Positions 10,283 through 20,547 of a stretch of DNA of 64,000 nt are shown piece after piece (position 1 is the stretch's first letter; each line of letters opens with the position of its first letter). The position numbers were made by a program, and so were the translations under genes. Below the pieces are notes generated by a model. It had not been told where the DNA came from. It ran no database searches and was given only the letters and a program-made list of their open reading frames with translations. The stretch lies in the NCBI RefSeq assembly GCF_002019735.1, contig NZ_KV917378.1:4118869-4182868 (forward strand), read 5' to 3'. Source of the stretch: Salipaludibacillus agaradhaerens. Its GTDB lineage: Bacteria > Bacillota > Bacilli > Bacillales > Salisediminibacteriaceae.

Positions 10283-10867
10283 ATGAAAATTACTAGCGCA
10301 GAATTAATTATTAGCGCCGCCAAAGATCACCAATTTCCTGGAGGGCCATTCCCAGAAGTGGCCCTCTCAGGACGTTCAAATGTTGGGAAATCGTCATTTA
10401 TTAATACGTTACTAGCTAGAAAAGGGTTAGCCCGGACGTCCCAAAAACCCGGTAAAACGCAAACGTTGAACTTTTATTTTTTAAATGACCGATTTCATTT
10501 TGTAGATGTTCCAGGCTACGGTTATGCCAAAGTATCAAAAAAAGAACGCGAGGCATGGGGCCGGGTGATGGAAAGTTATTTCACTCATCGTGAACAACTT
10601 AAAGGAGTTATCCAGCTGGTAGATGCTAGGCATAAGCCTACGGAAGATGATATTATGATGTATGATTGGTTAAAGTATCATGAACTTCCTGTCATTATTG
10701 TGGCAACAAAAGTAGACAAAATACCGAAAGGGAAATGGGATAAGCATGTGAGTAACATCAAGAAAGAGCTGAATCTCCATGATGAAGACCCTGTCATACT
10801 TTTTTCATCAGAGACAGCTTATGGTAAAGACCGTGCATGGAAAGAAATCACCCGTCTGTTGTTTTAA
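10283..10867 (+). CDS. ysxC: Ribosome biogenesis GTPase EngB/YsxC
   Basis: 194 residues. Essential GTPase of 50S subunit assembly. G1 motif GRSNVGKSS is at residues 30-38, G3 [12 protein letters not shown] follows, G4 is ATKVDK, and a G5-like SSETAYG is near the C-terminus. The start lies 4 bp behind the lonA stop with the ribosome binding site (GAGGAGTAAAG) inside the lonA end. Length and order lonA-ysxC are standard. A strong terminator closes the unit. Confidence 0.97.
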   Translation: MKITSAELIISAAKDHQFPGGPFPEVALSGRSNVGKSSFINTLLARKGLARTSQKPGKTQTLNFYFLNDRFHFVDVPGYGYAKVSKKEREAWGRVMESYFTHREQLKGVIQLVDARHKPTEDDIMMYDWLKYHELPVIIVATKVDKIPKGKWDKHVSNIKKELNLHDEDPVILFSSETAYGKDRAWKEITRLLF

Positions 10868-10967
10868 GAAAACCCCTTTCAGTCGTGTAAGAATGGTTTA
10901 TTAGTAAACTAAGTAACTAGTATTTGTATAAATGTTAAAAGTTAAGTCAGTATAAATAAACGATAGC

Positions 10968-11002
10968 AAGGACTTGTCTAGGGAGGACAAGTCCTTTTGT
11001 TT
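10968..11002 (+). terminator. Terminator after ysxC
   Basis: Perfect 11-bp arms AAGGACTTGTC and GACAAGTCCTT with a 7-nt loop, followed by TTGTTTT. Confidence 0.88.
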
Positions 11003-11184
11003 TGCTTAAGACTTAAAATAAACTAAAATGGGCCAAAACACTGATGCACGTGGAAAACCGAGCCAACATATGTGAGTTTTACTGAAAATGGTTAAAATAA
11101 GCCCTTTCATTACAGCGCAATTTTCGTTACTCTATATAATAGATGTACTCGTTATTGTTAAACGAAGTATAGAGAAAAAATCTA

Positions 11185-11670
11185 TTACTTTCTGCGAATA
11201 AATAAAAGATAGATGCCTATCACAATTAAGATAAAAGGTAGAAGGTTACTAAAGCCTCCATACAAAGTATTTAGCCATAATGTAATGGTGTCGTAAAAAA
11301 TAGCAACTACCGAAACAAGGAGTAAAATTAAACCGGGTGAGATGCCATCGCGTCTATGCACGCCATATTTTAGTAAAAAAGCAATTGCTACAATAAGGGT
11401 AATATAAGGCCATTCATACTCCCACGCGTTGAACGTATGGACGCCGTGAAAGAAGATACCTAAGCCGAGTGATACAACACCTGAAAAAAGTTTTGCCTCT
11501 TCTTTATTTGATAAACCTTGCCATGCTAGTATCAGTCCGATAAGGGTGAGAAACGACGGCCATTGAAACAAAATATCTTTATACGGAACGTCAATACTAA
11601 ACTGGTTAACTAATAAATAAATGCCCATGATAACAAGAATAATACCGGGTAGAACACGATGAGACTTCAT
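11185..11670 (-). CDS. Small integral membrane protein of unknown function
   Basis: 161 residues, four to five hydrophobic helices: GIILVIMGIYLLVNQF at the N-terminus, then PSFLTLIGLILAW, LFSGVVSLGLGIFFHGV, YITLIVAIAFLLKYGV, and a C-terminal ILIVIGIYLLFIRRK. The repeated GI.L...G.YLL pattern is that of the LiaI/LiaF-like membrane segment found in many Firmicutes proteins. The start has TTAGGAGTGA upstream. It is transcribed away from hemA, and the two share the 300-bp region 11671-11974. No function can be given. Confidence 0.75.
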   Translation of the reverse strand: MKSHRVLPGIILVIMGIYLLVNQFSIDVPYKDILFQWPSFLTLIGLILAWQGLSNKEEAKLFSGVVSLGLGIFFHGVHTFNAWEYEWPYITLIVAIAFLLKYGVHRRDGISPGLILLLVSVVAIFYDTITLWLNTLYGGFSNLLPFILIVIGIYLLFIRRK

Positions 11671-11974
11671 AGATAGTCACTCCTAAGCTAATGGATAAGA
11701 TCATACAAAATGATAAGATTAAAAATATTTTTATTGGAAATGCTAACAAAAATTACTTCTTTAGTTTAAGTAGAGAAGGTATAGTGTATATGTACGAGTG
11801 TTCACAGAAAATTCATAAATAGACAAAACAAGTTTTTATTATTCTTTGATTAAAAATGTTATAATCTAATATAGGTTATTATTAATAAGGATGAACAAGC
11901 ATGTAAAATATTTGTCATAATTCATTTTTCAATGTAAAATGGATGTCGGTTTGAAGTCAAGGGGGGATGACACG

Positions 11975-13366
11975 ATGCACATCCTAGTTATCAGTTTGAA
12001 TTATAAAACAACTCCAGTAGAAATACGAGAGAAATTTTCATTTCAAGATGATTTAGATGAAGCTTTAGTTAAGCTTCGTCAGTCTAAAAGCATCTTGGAG
12101 AATGTCGTGATCTCTACTTGTAATCGTACGGAACTTTATGTTGTTGCAGACCAATTGCACACGGGGCGCTATTATACAAAGGTATTTCTTTCTGAATGGT
12201 TTGGTATTCCTAAGGAAGAGTTCAGCCACTATTTACAGGTTCGTGAAGACGAGCATGCCATTGAACATCTCTTTCGTGTAGTTTGTGGGCTTGACTCGAT
12301 GATCCTTGGTGAAACACAAATTCTTGGTCAAGTAAGATCAAGCTTTTTAGCCGCACAGAAACAGGACACAACTGGAACTATTTTCAATCAGCTATTTAAG
12401 CAAGCCGTCACATTAGCAAAACGTGCCCATTCAGAAACAGCTATCGGTGAAAATGCTGTCTCCGTAAGTTATGCAGCAGTCGAATTGGGCAAGAAAATCT
12501 TTGGTGATTTCACTGATAAAAAAGTGCTTCTTATGGGAGCCGGAAAAATGGGTGAATTAACTGCGAAACATTTGTCCTCTAATGGGGTGAATGATATCAC
12601 AGTGATTAATAGAACAAAACAAAAGGCAGAAGAACTAGCAGAGAGATTTGTTGGTCGTGCAAAAGATATGAGTCAGCTCGATCAATCACTAGAAGCAACA
12701 GATATTATGATTAGTTCTACGGGATCAAAAAATTATGTAATTACAAAGAAAGACGTCCTTGACTTAGTTAAGAGGCGTAATGGACGACCACTATTTCTTG
12801 TGGATATAGCTGTTCCAAGAGACCTCGACCCCGAACTTGCTGATCTTGATAATGTGTATTTATACGATATCGATGACTTACAAGGCATTGTCGCTGCGAA
12901 CTTAGAAGAGCGAAAACGGGAAGCCGAAAAAATCGAACTCATGGTTGAAGAAGAGCTGATAGGCTTTAGTCAGTGGCTAGATACGTTAGGTGTGGTACCT
13001 ATTATAACGGCACTTCGTGAAAAAGCCACTTCTATTCAAGCTGACACAATGGAAAGTCTTGAGAGAAAACTGTCAAGCTTATCTGAACGTGAAAAGAAAG
13101 TGATTAGAAAGCATATGAAAAGTATTATAAATCAACTTCTTCGTGATCCTATTACAGCATTAAAAGAAGTACCAGGAGAAGAAAATTCAGATGAATTATT
13201 GTCTTATATGACGAAAGTGTTTGCTTTAGAAGATCATTTAACTGAACAGGAAGCAACGTTATCCTGTAATATCCAAATTAATAAACTTGAACGCGAGTGG
13301 AATATAGAAAAACGTAAGTCAAAATTGGCTGGTCAGCAAAGTCATACCGTTGCCCGCTCTTACTAG
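11975..13366 (+). CDS. hemA: Glutamyl-tRNA reductase
   Basis: 463 residues. First committed step of C5-pathway haem synthesis: NADPH reduction of glutamyl-tRNA to glutamate-1-semialdehyde. The start is ATG 11975 ([20 protein letters not shown]), with AAGGGGGGATGA before it; the upstream in-frame ATG 11939 lacks one. Catalytic cysteine is C49 in [11 protein letters not shown]. The NADPH-binding fold is near residues 185-200 ([17 protein letters not shown]). The C-terminal dimerisation helix region ends at SHTVARSY. A -10-like TATAAT lies at 11860-11865 without a good -35. It heads the hemAXCDBL operon, all in one direction with short gaps. Confidence 0.98.
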   Translation: MHILVISLNYKTTPVEIREKFSFQDDLDEALVKLRQSKSILENVVISTCNRTELYVVADQLHTGRYYTKVFLSEWFGIPKEEFSHYLQVREDEHAIEHLFRVVCGLDSMILGETQILGQVRSSFLAAQKQDTTGTIFNQLFKQAVTLAKRAHSETAIGENAVSVSYAAVELGKKIFGDFTDKKVLLMGAGKMGELTAKHLSSNGVNDITVINRTKQKAEELAERFVGRAKDMSQLDQSLEATDIMISSTGSKNYVITKKDVLDLVKRRNGRPLFLVDIAVPRDLDPELADLDNVYLYDIDDLQGIVAANLEERKREAEKIELMVEEELIGFSQWLDTLGVVPIITALREKATSIQADTMESLERKLSSLSEREKKVIRKHMKSIINQLLRDPITALKEVPGEENSDELLSYMTKVFALEDHLTEQEATLSCNIQINKLEREWNIEKRKSKLAGQQSHTVARSY

Positions 13367-13384
13367 AGAGAGGGGGAATCATCG

Positions 13385-14206
13385 ATGCTAGGCTTGCATC
13401 TGTTATATATTTTTATTATTGTTTTTTATTGTATGAGCGTGTCCGGGTACTTTATTGATTTCATTCAAAACAACCAGAAGGTGAATCGGATTGCCTTCTG
13501 GTTGCTTTCTATTGTCTGGATTTTGCAACTCATATTTTTATTACTAAGAGCACTGGAATACAGCCGTTTACCAATCATGACCATTTTTGAGGGGATGTTT
13601 TTTTATTCTTGGATTCTTGTCACATTCTCACTCATTATAAATAAGGTTTACAAAATGGATTTTTTAGTCTTTGTCGTCAATCTTGTTGGTTTTTCTATTT
13701 TGACGATAAGTCTCTTCGCACCTGCTGGGGATGTTTCAGCTGAATTTGCTGATTTATTTATACTAGAACTCCTTATTATTCACGTTGTTATGTTACTTTT
13801 TGCATACGGCTTATTCACTCTTAGCTTTTCATTTGCAATGCTTTATTATTTTCAACATCATATGCTTAAGAAGAAACGATGGAGTGACAAAATGTCTAGA
13901 ATAGGAAATTTATCGCTATTAGAGAAACGGTCATTTCAGTCGGCATTGTTTGGCTTCCCATTTATGCTCGTTGGTTTAATTTTAGGCGTTATTTGGGGTT
14001 GGACTGAACTGGCTACTTTTCCATGGAATGATATTAAGGTGTTAAGTTCCTTTCTCTTGTTAGCGATGTATGGATTTTACCTTTTTCAATACAAAGTCAA
14101 GCAAAAAAGAGGTTATGGTCTTACACTTTTAAATATAGCCGCTTTCTTAGTATTATTAATTAATTATTTCCTTTCAAGTTCATTTTCACAATTTCACATT
14201 TGGTAA
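13385..14206 (+). CDS. hemX: HemX/CcsA-type membrane protein
   Basis: 273 residues, about eight transmembrane helices, related to cytochrome c assembly proteins of the CcsA/ResC type. In B. subtilis HemX lowers HemA levels. Visible features are an N-terminal helix (LLYIFIIVFYCMSVSGYF), the central LLRALEYSRLPIMTIFEGM and the tryptophan-rich LGVIWGWTELATFPWND typical of this family. It starts 18 bp after hemA with AGAGAGGGGGAAT upstream. Position between hemA and hemC gives the name; a direct role in haem synthesis is inferred from B. subtilis. Confidence 0.92.
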   Translation: MLGLHLLYIFIIVFYCMSVSGYFIDFIQNNQKVNRIAFWLLSIVWILQLIFLLLRALEYSRLPIMTIFEGMFFYSWILVTFSLIINKVYKMDFLVFVVNLVGFSILTISLFAPAGDVSAEFADLFILELLIIHVVMLLFAYGLFTLSFSFAMLYYFQHHMLKKKRWSDKMSRIGNLSLLEKRSFQSALFGFPFMLVGLILGVIWGWTELATFPWNDIKVLSSFLLLAMYGFYLFQYKVKQKRGYGLTLLNIAAFLVLLINYFLSSSFSQFHIW

Positions 14207-14274
14207 TCAAACGGTAATTTGTGATTAAATAGTATTATAAGAAACGATAGTTATGGCGTTAATGGAGGTCTATA

Positions 14275-15207
14275 ATGAGAAAAGTAGTCATAGGTTCAAG
14301 ACGAAGTAATTTAGCGATGACGCAAACAAAATGGGTAATTAATGAATTAAATCAATTACAGTTACCTTTTGAGTTTGAGATTAAAGAAATTGAGACAAAA
14401 GGGGATAAAATTCTTGATGTCACCTTATCTAAAGTAGGAGGAAAAGGACTTTTCGTTAAAGAAATAGAGAAGGCAATGTATGATGGTGAAATTGATATAG
14501 CTGTTCATAGCATGAAAGATCTACCATCTGAAATGGCGGAAGGTTTAACAATCGGAGCCATACCAAAACGAGTTGATCCAAGAGATGCCTTTATTTCAAA
14601 CAGTGGACAATCTTTAATGGAGCTCCCAGGCGGTTCTATTGTTGGCACTAGCAGTTTACGCCGAAGTGCTCAAGTGTTAGCTAAGCGACCAGATTTAAAC
14701 ATTCAGTGGATTAGGGGAAATATAGATACACGTTTAAGAAAGTGTCGTGAAGAAGAGTTTGATGCTATTATTTTAGCCGCAGCTGGTTTAGAAAGAGTTG
14801 GTTGGACAGAAGAGATCGTCACTGAATTTCTTGACCCAAGCATTTCTCTTCCGGCAGTGGGCCAAGGGGCATTAGGTATTGAATGCCGTGAGGATGATAA
14901 AGAGCTTATTGAATTGTTAAATAAAATCAATGATCCCGATACTGAGCGGACAGTGACAGCTGAAAGGGCGTTTCTTCATACGGTTGAAGGAGGCTGCCAA
15001 GTCCCTGTAGCAGGTTATGCTACTCTGGAAGAGGATGGTCAAGTAAAGTTAACTGCACTAGTTGCTTCTCCAGATGGCAAAACGGTATTTAAGGAAACAA
15101 TTGTAGGACATGATCCTGAGAAAATTGGTAAACAAGTAGCTGAAAAGATGATGAATGAAGGGGCAAAGGAATTGCTCGACCAAGTGAAAGCAGAATTAGA
15201 TCATTAG
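14275..15207 (+). CDS. hemC: Porphobilinogen deaminase (hydroxymethylbilane synthase)
   Basis: 310 residues. Joins four porphobilinogens into hydroxymethylbilane. The dipyrromethane cofactor attachment cysteine is C241 in [12 protein letters not shown]. Other family motifs are [12 protein letters not shown] at the N-terminus, [20 protein letters not shown] and [14 protein letters not shown] follows GGAGGTCTATA. A 68-bp gap separates it from hemX, and hemD follows after 17 bp. Confidence 0.98.
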   Translation: MRKVVIGSRRSNLAMTQTKWVINELNQLQLPFEFEIKEIETKGDKILDVTLSKVGGKGLFVKEIEKAMYDGEIDIAVHSMKDLPSEMAEGLTIGAIPKRVDPRDAFISNSGQSLMELPGGSIVGTSSLRRSAQVLAKRPDLNIQWIRGNIDTRLRKCREEEFDAIILAAAGLERVGWTEEIVTEFLDPSISLPAVGQGALGIECREDDKELIELLNKINDPDTERTVTAERAFLHTVEGGCQVPVAGYATLEEDGQVKLTALVASPDGKTVFKETIVGHDPEKIGKQVAEKMMNEGAKELLDQVKAELDH

Positions 15208-15224
15208 TTGAGGGAGGAGGGCGT

Positions 15225-16007
15225 ATGCAGTCACTTGAAGGAATAACTGTGTTGAATACAAGGCCTCCTCATCAAGCGCAGGACCTTTCAAAGGCAATTG
15301 AACAGGAGGGAGGAAGAGTTTACGAACTCCCTCTTATTTTACTTAAACCACCAGAAGATAAATTGCGGTTACAGAAAGAATTGGAATATATACACAAGTG
15401 CAACTGGATCATTTTTACGAGTGTGAATAGCTTTACTTTTTTTCTACACGCAGTTCAAGAGGCTGGCTATTCCCCCGAGAGTATCATGCTAAATAAAAAG
15501 GTGGCGGTCGTAGGAAAAAAAACGGCCAAATGTGTCCAAGAAGCAGGTTACGGAGTAGATGTCATTCCCACTGTATTTAATGCAGAGTATTTAAGGGATG
15601 CATTGATTGCTAAAACAGACGAGACGGCTTCCTTTTTTTATCCGAGAAGCCAACAAGCACGCCCGGTTTTAAGTAGTGGGCTCCAAGTAGCAGGAAGACG
15701 TGTTTTTGAAATGATCGTCTACAGGACAATATCCAATAAAGCCCATATTGAGCAACTCCATCATCTTCTTAAATATAGGCAAATAGATGTTATTATACTT
15801 ACGAGTCCTTCAGCTGTTAAAGCCTTATTTGACCAAGTATCCTGCGATTTACATAAATTATTGAAAGAATCATTAATGTTTGCAGTGATTGGGAACATAA
15901 CGAAAAAAGCTCTCCAACGCTATGGTGTTAAAAAAATTATGATGCCAGAAACATTTACGTCAGAAGGATTGGTGGCAACGATTAAAAAAAATAGTAAGCA
16001 GTTTTAA
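15225..16007 (+). CDS. hemD: Uroporphyrinogen-III synthase
   Basis: 260 residues. Cyclises hydroxymethylbilane with inversion of ring D. As usual for the family, sequence conservation is low; readable pieces are [58 protein letters not shown] and the second-half [17 protein letters not shown]. Start preceded by GAGGGAGGAGGGCGT. Position between hemC and hemB makes the assignment firm. hemB follows after 16 bp. Confidence 0.94.
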   Translation: MQSLEGITVLNTRPPHQAQDLSKAIEQEGGRVYELPLILLKPPEDKLRLQKELEYIHKCNWIIFTSVNSFTFFLHAVQEAGYSPESIMLNKKVAVVGKKTAKCVQEAGYGVDVIPTVFNAEYLRDALIAKTDETASFFYPRSQQARPVLSSGLQVAGRRVFEMIVYRTISNKAHIEQLHHLLKYRQIDVIILTSPSAVKALFDQVSCDLHKLLKESLMFAVIGNITKKALQRYGVKKIMMPETFTSEGLVATIKKNSKQF

Positions 16008-16023
16008 AAGGAGGAATAGTGTC

Positions 16024-17007
16024 ATGGATGGTGTGACATTTCGTCGGCACCGGCGATTGAGAACGACGCCGACGATGCGGGCGATCGTTAGAGAAACGTA
16101 TGTATTAAAAGAAGATCTGATCTATCCGCTTTTCGTACTAGAAGGTGAAAATATTAAGAATAGCGTTTCTTCAATGCCAGGGGTTTACCAATGGTCTTTA
16201 GATCTCGTCACTGAAGAAGTACGCGATGCTGTTAGTAAGGGGATAAAAACGATCATTTTATTTGGTATACCTGATCATAAGGACAGTGTAGGGTCATGTG
16301 CTTATGATGCTAAAGGGATCGTTCAACGGGCTATACAAAAAATTAAAGCTGATTTTCCAGATCTAACGGTTATCGCTGATACGTGTCTATGTCAATTTAC
16401 GGATCATGGGCATTGTGGGGTTATAAAAGATGGCAATATATTAAACGATGAATCGTTAGAACTTTTAGTTAAAACAGCTGTGTCACAAGCAGAAGCCGGG
16501 GCAGATATTATTGCTCCGTCTAATATGATGGATGGTTTTGTGGCCGCAATTCGTCAAGGGTTAGATGTAGCAGGTTTTCATCACGTACCAGTCATGAGCT
16601 ATGCCGTAAAATATGCGTCGGCTTTTTATGGCCCATTTCGTGACGCAGCCCATAGTTCGCCTGCATCTGGAGACCGTAAAACGTATCAAATGGATCCAGC
16701 GAATCGACGTGAAGCATTTCGAGAAGCACAATCAGACGTTGATGAAGGAGCTGATTTTTTAATCGTGAAGCCAGCTCTTGCTTACTTAGATATTGTACGA
16801 GATATTAAAGAACGCCAACAAGTTCCGGTTGTGGCATATAATGTTAGTGGGGAGTATGCCATGATTAAAGCAGCAGCGCAAAATGGTTGGATTGATGAAA
16901 AGGCTGTTGTTATGGAGAAAATGACAAGTATGAAACGAGCGGGGGCAGACTTGATTTTGACTTACTTTGCAAAGGATGTCGCTAACTGGCTCGATGAAAG
17001 GGAATAG
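16024..17007 (+). CDS. hemB: Delta-aminolevulinic acid dehydratase (porphobilinogen synthase)
   Basis: 327 residues. Condenses two aminolevulinates to porphobilinogen. Cysteines of the zinc site lie in [14 protein letters not shown]. The two active-site lysines are K196 ([14 protein letters not shown]) and K249 ([12 protein letters not shown]), the latter the Schiff-base residue in the family. The N-terminal [19 protein letters not shown] is typical. AAAGGAGGAATAGTGTC precedes the start; hemL follows after 15 bp. Confidence 0.98.
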   Translation: MDGVTFRRHRRLRTTPTMRAIVRETYVLKEDLIYPLFVLEGENIKNSVSSMPGVYQWSLDLVTEEVRDAVSKGIKTIILFGIPDHKDSVGSCAYDAKGIVQRAIQKIKADFPDLTVIADTCLCQFTDHGHCGVIKDGNILNDESLELLVKTAVSQAEAGADIIAPSNMMDGFVAAIRQGLDVAGFHHVPVMSYAVKYASAFYGPFRDAAHSSPASGDRKTYQMDPANRREAFREAQSDVDEGADFLIVKPALAYLDIVRDIKERQQVPVVAYNVSGEYAMIKAAAQNGWIDEKAVVMEKMTSMKRAGADLILTYFAKDVANWLDERE

Positions 17008-17022
17008 AAAGGTGGATGTAGG

Positions 17023-18315
17023 ATGACGTTTAATCGTTCTGTTGATGCGTTTAAGAAAGCCAAGAAACTAATGCCAGGAGGGGTAAATAGCCCGGTTCGT
17101 GCCTTTAAATCTGTCGATATGGATCCCGTCTATATGGAGAAAGGGAAAGGGGCTCACATTTGGGACCTTGATGGCAATAAATATATTGATTATGTTTTGT
17201 CATGGGGACCACTCGTCCATGGTCATGCAGATGATCAGGTTGTTAAAGCATTAAAAGAAACGGCTGAAAAAGGGACAAGCTTTGGTGCACCACATTTGAT
17301 GGAAACGAAGTTGGCAGAACTGGTGATTGAGCGTGTACCTTCCATTGAAGTTGTGAGAATGGTTAATTCTGGTACAGAGGCGACGATGAGTGCATTAAGA
17401 CTTGCCAGAGGGTTTACAGGCAGAAATAAAATAGTGAAATTTGAAGGTTGTTATCATGGACACGGAGATTCTCTGCTTATTAAAGCAGGTTCAGGGGTTG
17501 CCACTTTGGGATTGCCTGATAGCCCAGGTGTCCCTGAGTCTGTTGCTTCAAATACTTTAACGGTTCCGTATAATGACATAGAAAGCTTGAAACTGGCTTT
17601 TAAAAATTTTGGTGAAGACATTGCTGCTGTGATTTTAGAACCTGTAGCAGGAAATATGGGAGTAGTCAAACCTGAACCTGGCTTCTTAGAAGGTGTTCGC
17701 TCGGTAACGGAAGAGTACGGAAGTCTCATGATTTTTGATGAAGTCATGACAGGGTTCCGCGTAGGCTACAATTGTGCTCAAGGAGAACTGGGCGTCACGC
17801 CTGATCTAACGTGTTTAGGAAAAGTGATAGGTGGAGGATTGCCTGTGGGAGCGTTTGGTGGGAAAAGAGAGATCATGGAGCGGATTGCCCCGGCTGGTGA
17901 TATTTATCAAGCAGGCACATTATCAGGAAATCCATTAGCTATGACAGCTGGCTATGAAACGTTACGGCAGTTGACCCCCGAAAGTTACAAGCATTTTGAT
18001 AAAATTGGGGACCGGTTAGCTAAGGGGTTAGCGAATGCGGCTAAAACGTATAATATTCCTCATTATGTCACGAGAGCAGGCTCGATGGTTGGTTTCTTCT
18101 TGACCAACGAAAAAGTGCTCAATTTTGAAACGGCCTCATCGTCTGATTTAACAATGTTTAAACACTATTTTAAACTGATGTTGGAACACGGAATATCGTT
18201 ACCTCCGTCACAGTTTGAAGGCATGTTCCTCTCAACTAAACATACGAAGGAAGATATTGATAAAACGATTACTGCTGCTGAGAGAGCGTTTGCTACCATT
18301 CGACAAATGTCATAG
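17023..18315 (+). CDS. hemL: Glutamate-1-semialdehyde 2,1-aminomutase
   Basis: 430 residues. PLP enzyme that turns glutamate-1-semialdehyde into 5-aminolevulinate. PLP lysine is K267 in [17 protein letters not shown]. Other motifs are [38 protein letters not shown] and [10 protein letters not shown]. Last gene of the haem operon; a terminator begins 5 bp after the stop. Confidence 0.98.
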   Translation: MTFNRSVDAFKKAKKLMPGGVNSPVRAFKSVDMDPVYMEKGKGAHIWDLDGNKYIDYVLSWGPLVHGHADDQVVKALKETAEKGTSFGAPHLMETKLAELVIERVPSIEVVRMVNSGTEATMSALRLARGFTGRNKIVKFEGCYHGHGDSLLIKAGSGVATLGLPDSPGVPESVASNTLTVPYNDIESLKLAFKNFGEDIAAVILEPVAGNMGVVKPEPGFLEGVRSVTEEYGSLMIFDEVMTGFRVGYNCAQGELGVTPDLTCLGKVIGGGLPVGAFGGKREIMERIAPAGDIYQAGTLSGNPLAMTAGYETLRQLTPESYKHFDKIGDRLAKGLANAAKTYNIPHYVTRAGSMVGFFLTNEKVLNFETASSSDLTMFKHYFKLMLEHGISLPPSQFEGMFLSTKHTKEDIDKTITAAERAFATIRQMS

Positions 18316-18319
18316 AATA

Positions 18320-18370
18320 AAGCGCCTTACCTGGCTGAAAGGCAATATATGGTAAGGCGCTTCTTTTATT
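18320..18370 (+). terminator. Terminator of the haem operon
   Basis: Perfect 12-bp arms AAGCGCCTTACC and GGTAAGGCGCTT with a 19-nt loop, followed by CTTTTATTT. Confidence 0.92.
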
Positions 18371-18598
18371 TAAGTATATGACGCGTCTCTCTTAACTCTA
18401 TGTTATCGCATTATATTAATAGTAGTGGATGAAATCGTCATTTTAAAAGGCTTGGCTATTGCTACAAATGTTAGGTTTTAGTGGACATTTGATATAACTT
18501 ATAATTGGTTTGAATATAAGAGAAATGATCAATCTCAAAAAGTTGGCTCAATTAATTTTAATAGAGATAAGATAATAATAAGGAGAGTGGCAAATTTT

Positions 18599-19054
18599 AT
18601 GAGTTATTATGAGATGTTACGAGCATATGTAGGTAAAGAGACACTTATCTTACCGGGAGCAGCGGTTATTATAAAAAAAGGAGATAAGGTATTGCTGCAA
18701 AAACGGGTTGAAGGTGAATGGGGCCTTCCTGGTGGTTTGATGGAAATAGGAGAAAGCTTCGAAGAGACGGCTCAGAGAGAAGTTAAGGAAGAAACAGGAT
18801 TACTAATCGAACTAGAGCATTTACATAAGTATGATATCTATTCTGGAAAAGAGTATTATGTGGAAGCTCCGAATGGTGATCCTTATTTTGCAGTGACAGT
18901 CCTTTTTTATACGTCGAATTTTGTCGGGGAATTATCCATAGAAGATGAGGAGACGTTAGATTTACAGTTTTTTTCGTTTTTATCACTCCCGGAAAAAATA
19001 AGACCTTCCCATAAAAGATTTTTAAATTTATTTTATACAAATAACCGTCCGTAA
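18599..19054 (+). CDS. NUDIX hydrolase
   Basis: 151 residues. The Nudix box is complete: GLMEIGESFEETAQREVKEE then TG, matching GX5EX7REUXEEXGU, so the protein should hydrolyse a nucleoside diphosphate linked to another moiety; the substrate is not predictable. The start is ATG 18599 (MSYYEMLRAYVGKETLILPG) behind AGGAGAG; the upstream GTG 18587 overlaps that site. The reading frame ends inside dispersed element R1 copy C: the final residues NNRP and the stop codon are encoded by the element's 5' end. The native C-terminus may therefore have been altered. Confidence 0.9.
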   Translation: MSYYEMLRAYVGKETLILPGAAVIIKKGDKVLLQKRVEGEWGLPGGLMEIGESFEETAQREVKEETGLLIELEHLHKYDIYSGKEYYVEAPNGDPYFAVTVLFYTSNFVGELSIEDEETLDLQFFSFLSLPEKIRPSHKRFLNLFYTNNRP

Positions 19055-19190
19055 AACGCCCGCCTCAAAATAGAGACCAGAGATAAGTCTATTTGGTGGG
19101 AGACAACGGACTCTCATGTCCTGATTGACGCAACTATCAATCAGTGGGATTGGGAGGAAAGTGCCTACTGAATGATGATTCGTTTTATGA
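19041..19190 (+). repeat. Dispersed element R1, copy C
   Basis: Reads ATAACCGTCCGTAAAACG, CGCCTCAAAATAGAGA, CTATTTGGTGGGAGACAACG, CTCATGTCCTGATTGA, CAACTATCAATCAGTGGG, and ends GATTCGTTTTATGA. The first 14 bases are also the end of the NUDIX gene. It lies between that gene and spoVID. The remaining gap to 19366 holds only the spoVID ribosome binding site. Confidence 0.85.
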
Positions 19191-19366
19191 TAGTCACGTG
19201 AAGTAGAGTATATGTATTATATTTTGAAGAAACTGCTTAGGCATAATTCCTTCTCTATTTTCATAGAAGTGTATCGTATAGTCCCGGTGTTTTTTAGAAA
19301 TGGACAACAAGAGATTGTCTTATGACATCGATGGTCAATAGATCGCGGAGAAGAGGAGGAATTACA

Positions 19367-20530
19367 TTGACAAATGAAGGAACGTCATCGCTGTCTTTTT
19401 CCATGAAAGAAGGAATTTGGCTTGAGCGAGGGTATGAAGCAGACGGACTCATGTCATTGGAGCTTGAACCGGATATATCTATAAGTGAAAATGGTGAAGA
19501 AGTAAGCGTTCACGGGGTTCTTAACTTGACTGGTGAGTACAGAGTGAGTAAAGAAGCTGATAGTAATAGCTCTCATACTGAGGGGGAAGATCTCACGGGC
19601 ATGCCTTTCCGATCTGTAGAAGAGATTTCTTTTTCAGACGAAGGCACAGGACACATGCATCATCAGTTTCCACTAGATATCACGATTCCAAGAGAACGGA
19701 TTAAGGACTTATCGGAGTTGGCCGTGAAGGTAGATACATTTGATTATCATATACCTGAGCGAGGTTTTTTAGAAATTAGTGCGGAGCTATCGATTGAAGG
19801 CGTCAGATCGGAGGAAGAAGATCTTCCTGAAGAGGTGGAAACAGAAGAACTTCTTGATGAGCGGTCGTTTTCATTTGAACAGGTCGATGCTGAGCCAACA
19901 AATGATGAAAAGGAACACGACGTTCACGGTGAAGATAGGGGAGTAACGGAGGGAGAAGCTGGTGACGTTGAAAATGAGCGAGACTCTTTGGATGAAAATA
20001 ATGAAGAAGTAAATGAGTCCCCCCACTACACATTAAAAGCTGCTTCACCAAAAACAGAAAGTGACCGAATAACACAAGAAACAGTTAATCCAGAGAAAGT
20101 AGTTACAGATAGCGCCATACAAGCGAGTGAAGAGGAGTCTTCTTATAATTCCAAGGAAGCATATGAAAGTCAAACTTCTCCTTCTCGTGAAGACGTTACC
20201 GAGACTCAACAGCAGAAGGAGACAATAGAGCATCAAGAGCTTGAAAAGCCTGAAAAGGATGAAAAGACCGACGCAGTCGGTAGAGATGAAATAGAAGAGC
20301 CTGAAAAAGAAAATGCCCTTTATTTAACGAAAATGTTAGCAGGCGATCAGGAAGCCTATTCGAAGTTAAGAATGTGTATTGTCCAAAGTGGTGAATCTTT
20401 AGAAACGATAGCAGACCGTTACAGAATACAGCCTAGTCAGTTAATAAGAATGAATCGCCTAAAAGATGAAGACGTTAGTGAGGGACAAATTCTATACATT
20501 CCTGTAAAGCAATCATCCTCATTAGAATAG
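19367..20530 (+). CDS. spoVID: Stage VI sporulation protein D, spore coat encasement (LysM)
   Basis: 387 residues. Links coat proteins to the forespore surface during encasement. The start is a TTG at 19367 (reads MTNEGTSSLSFSMKEGIWLE), 7 bp after AGAGGAGG; the ATG at 19322 has no such site. The N-terminal domain (about residues 9-140) matches the SpoVID beta domain (LELEPDISI, VHGVLNLTGEYRV). A long low-complexity acidic Glu/Asp-Ser linker follows (about residues 145-325). The C-terminus is a LysM domain (SGESLETIADRYRIQPSQLI, then ILYIP). The next gene starts 17 bp later. Confidence 0.93.
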   Translation: MTNEGTSSLSFSMKEGIWLERGYEADGLMSLELEPDISISENGEEVSVHGVLNLTGEYRVSKEADSNSSHTEGEDLTGMPFRSVEEISFSDEGTGHMHHQFPLDITIPRERIKDLSELAVKVDTFDYHIPERGFLEISAELSIEGVRSEEEDLPEEVETEELLDERSFSFEQVDAEPTNDEKEHDVHGEDRGVTEGEAGDVENERDSLDENNEEVNESPHYTLKAASPKTESDRITQETVNPEKVVTDSAIQASEEESSYNSKEAYESQTSPSREDVTETQQQKETIEHQELEKPEKDEKTDAVGRDEIEEPEKENALYLTKMLAGDQEAYSKLRMCIVQSGESLETIADRYRIQPSQLIRMNRLKDEDVSEGQILYIPVKQSSSLE

Positions 20531-20547
20531 AGGGAGGAGGCAAAGGA

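Noticed and set aside
11859-11888. Possible PerR site before hemA (TTATAAT half and a TTATTA-T-TAATAA palindrome)
   Set aside because: Only one half matches PerR; the other half does not, and the region is very AT-rich.
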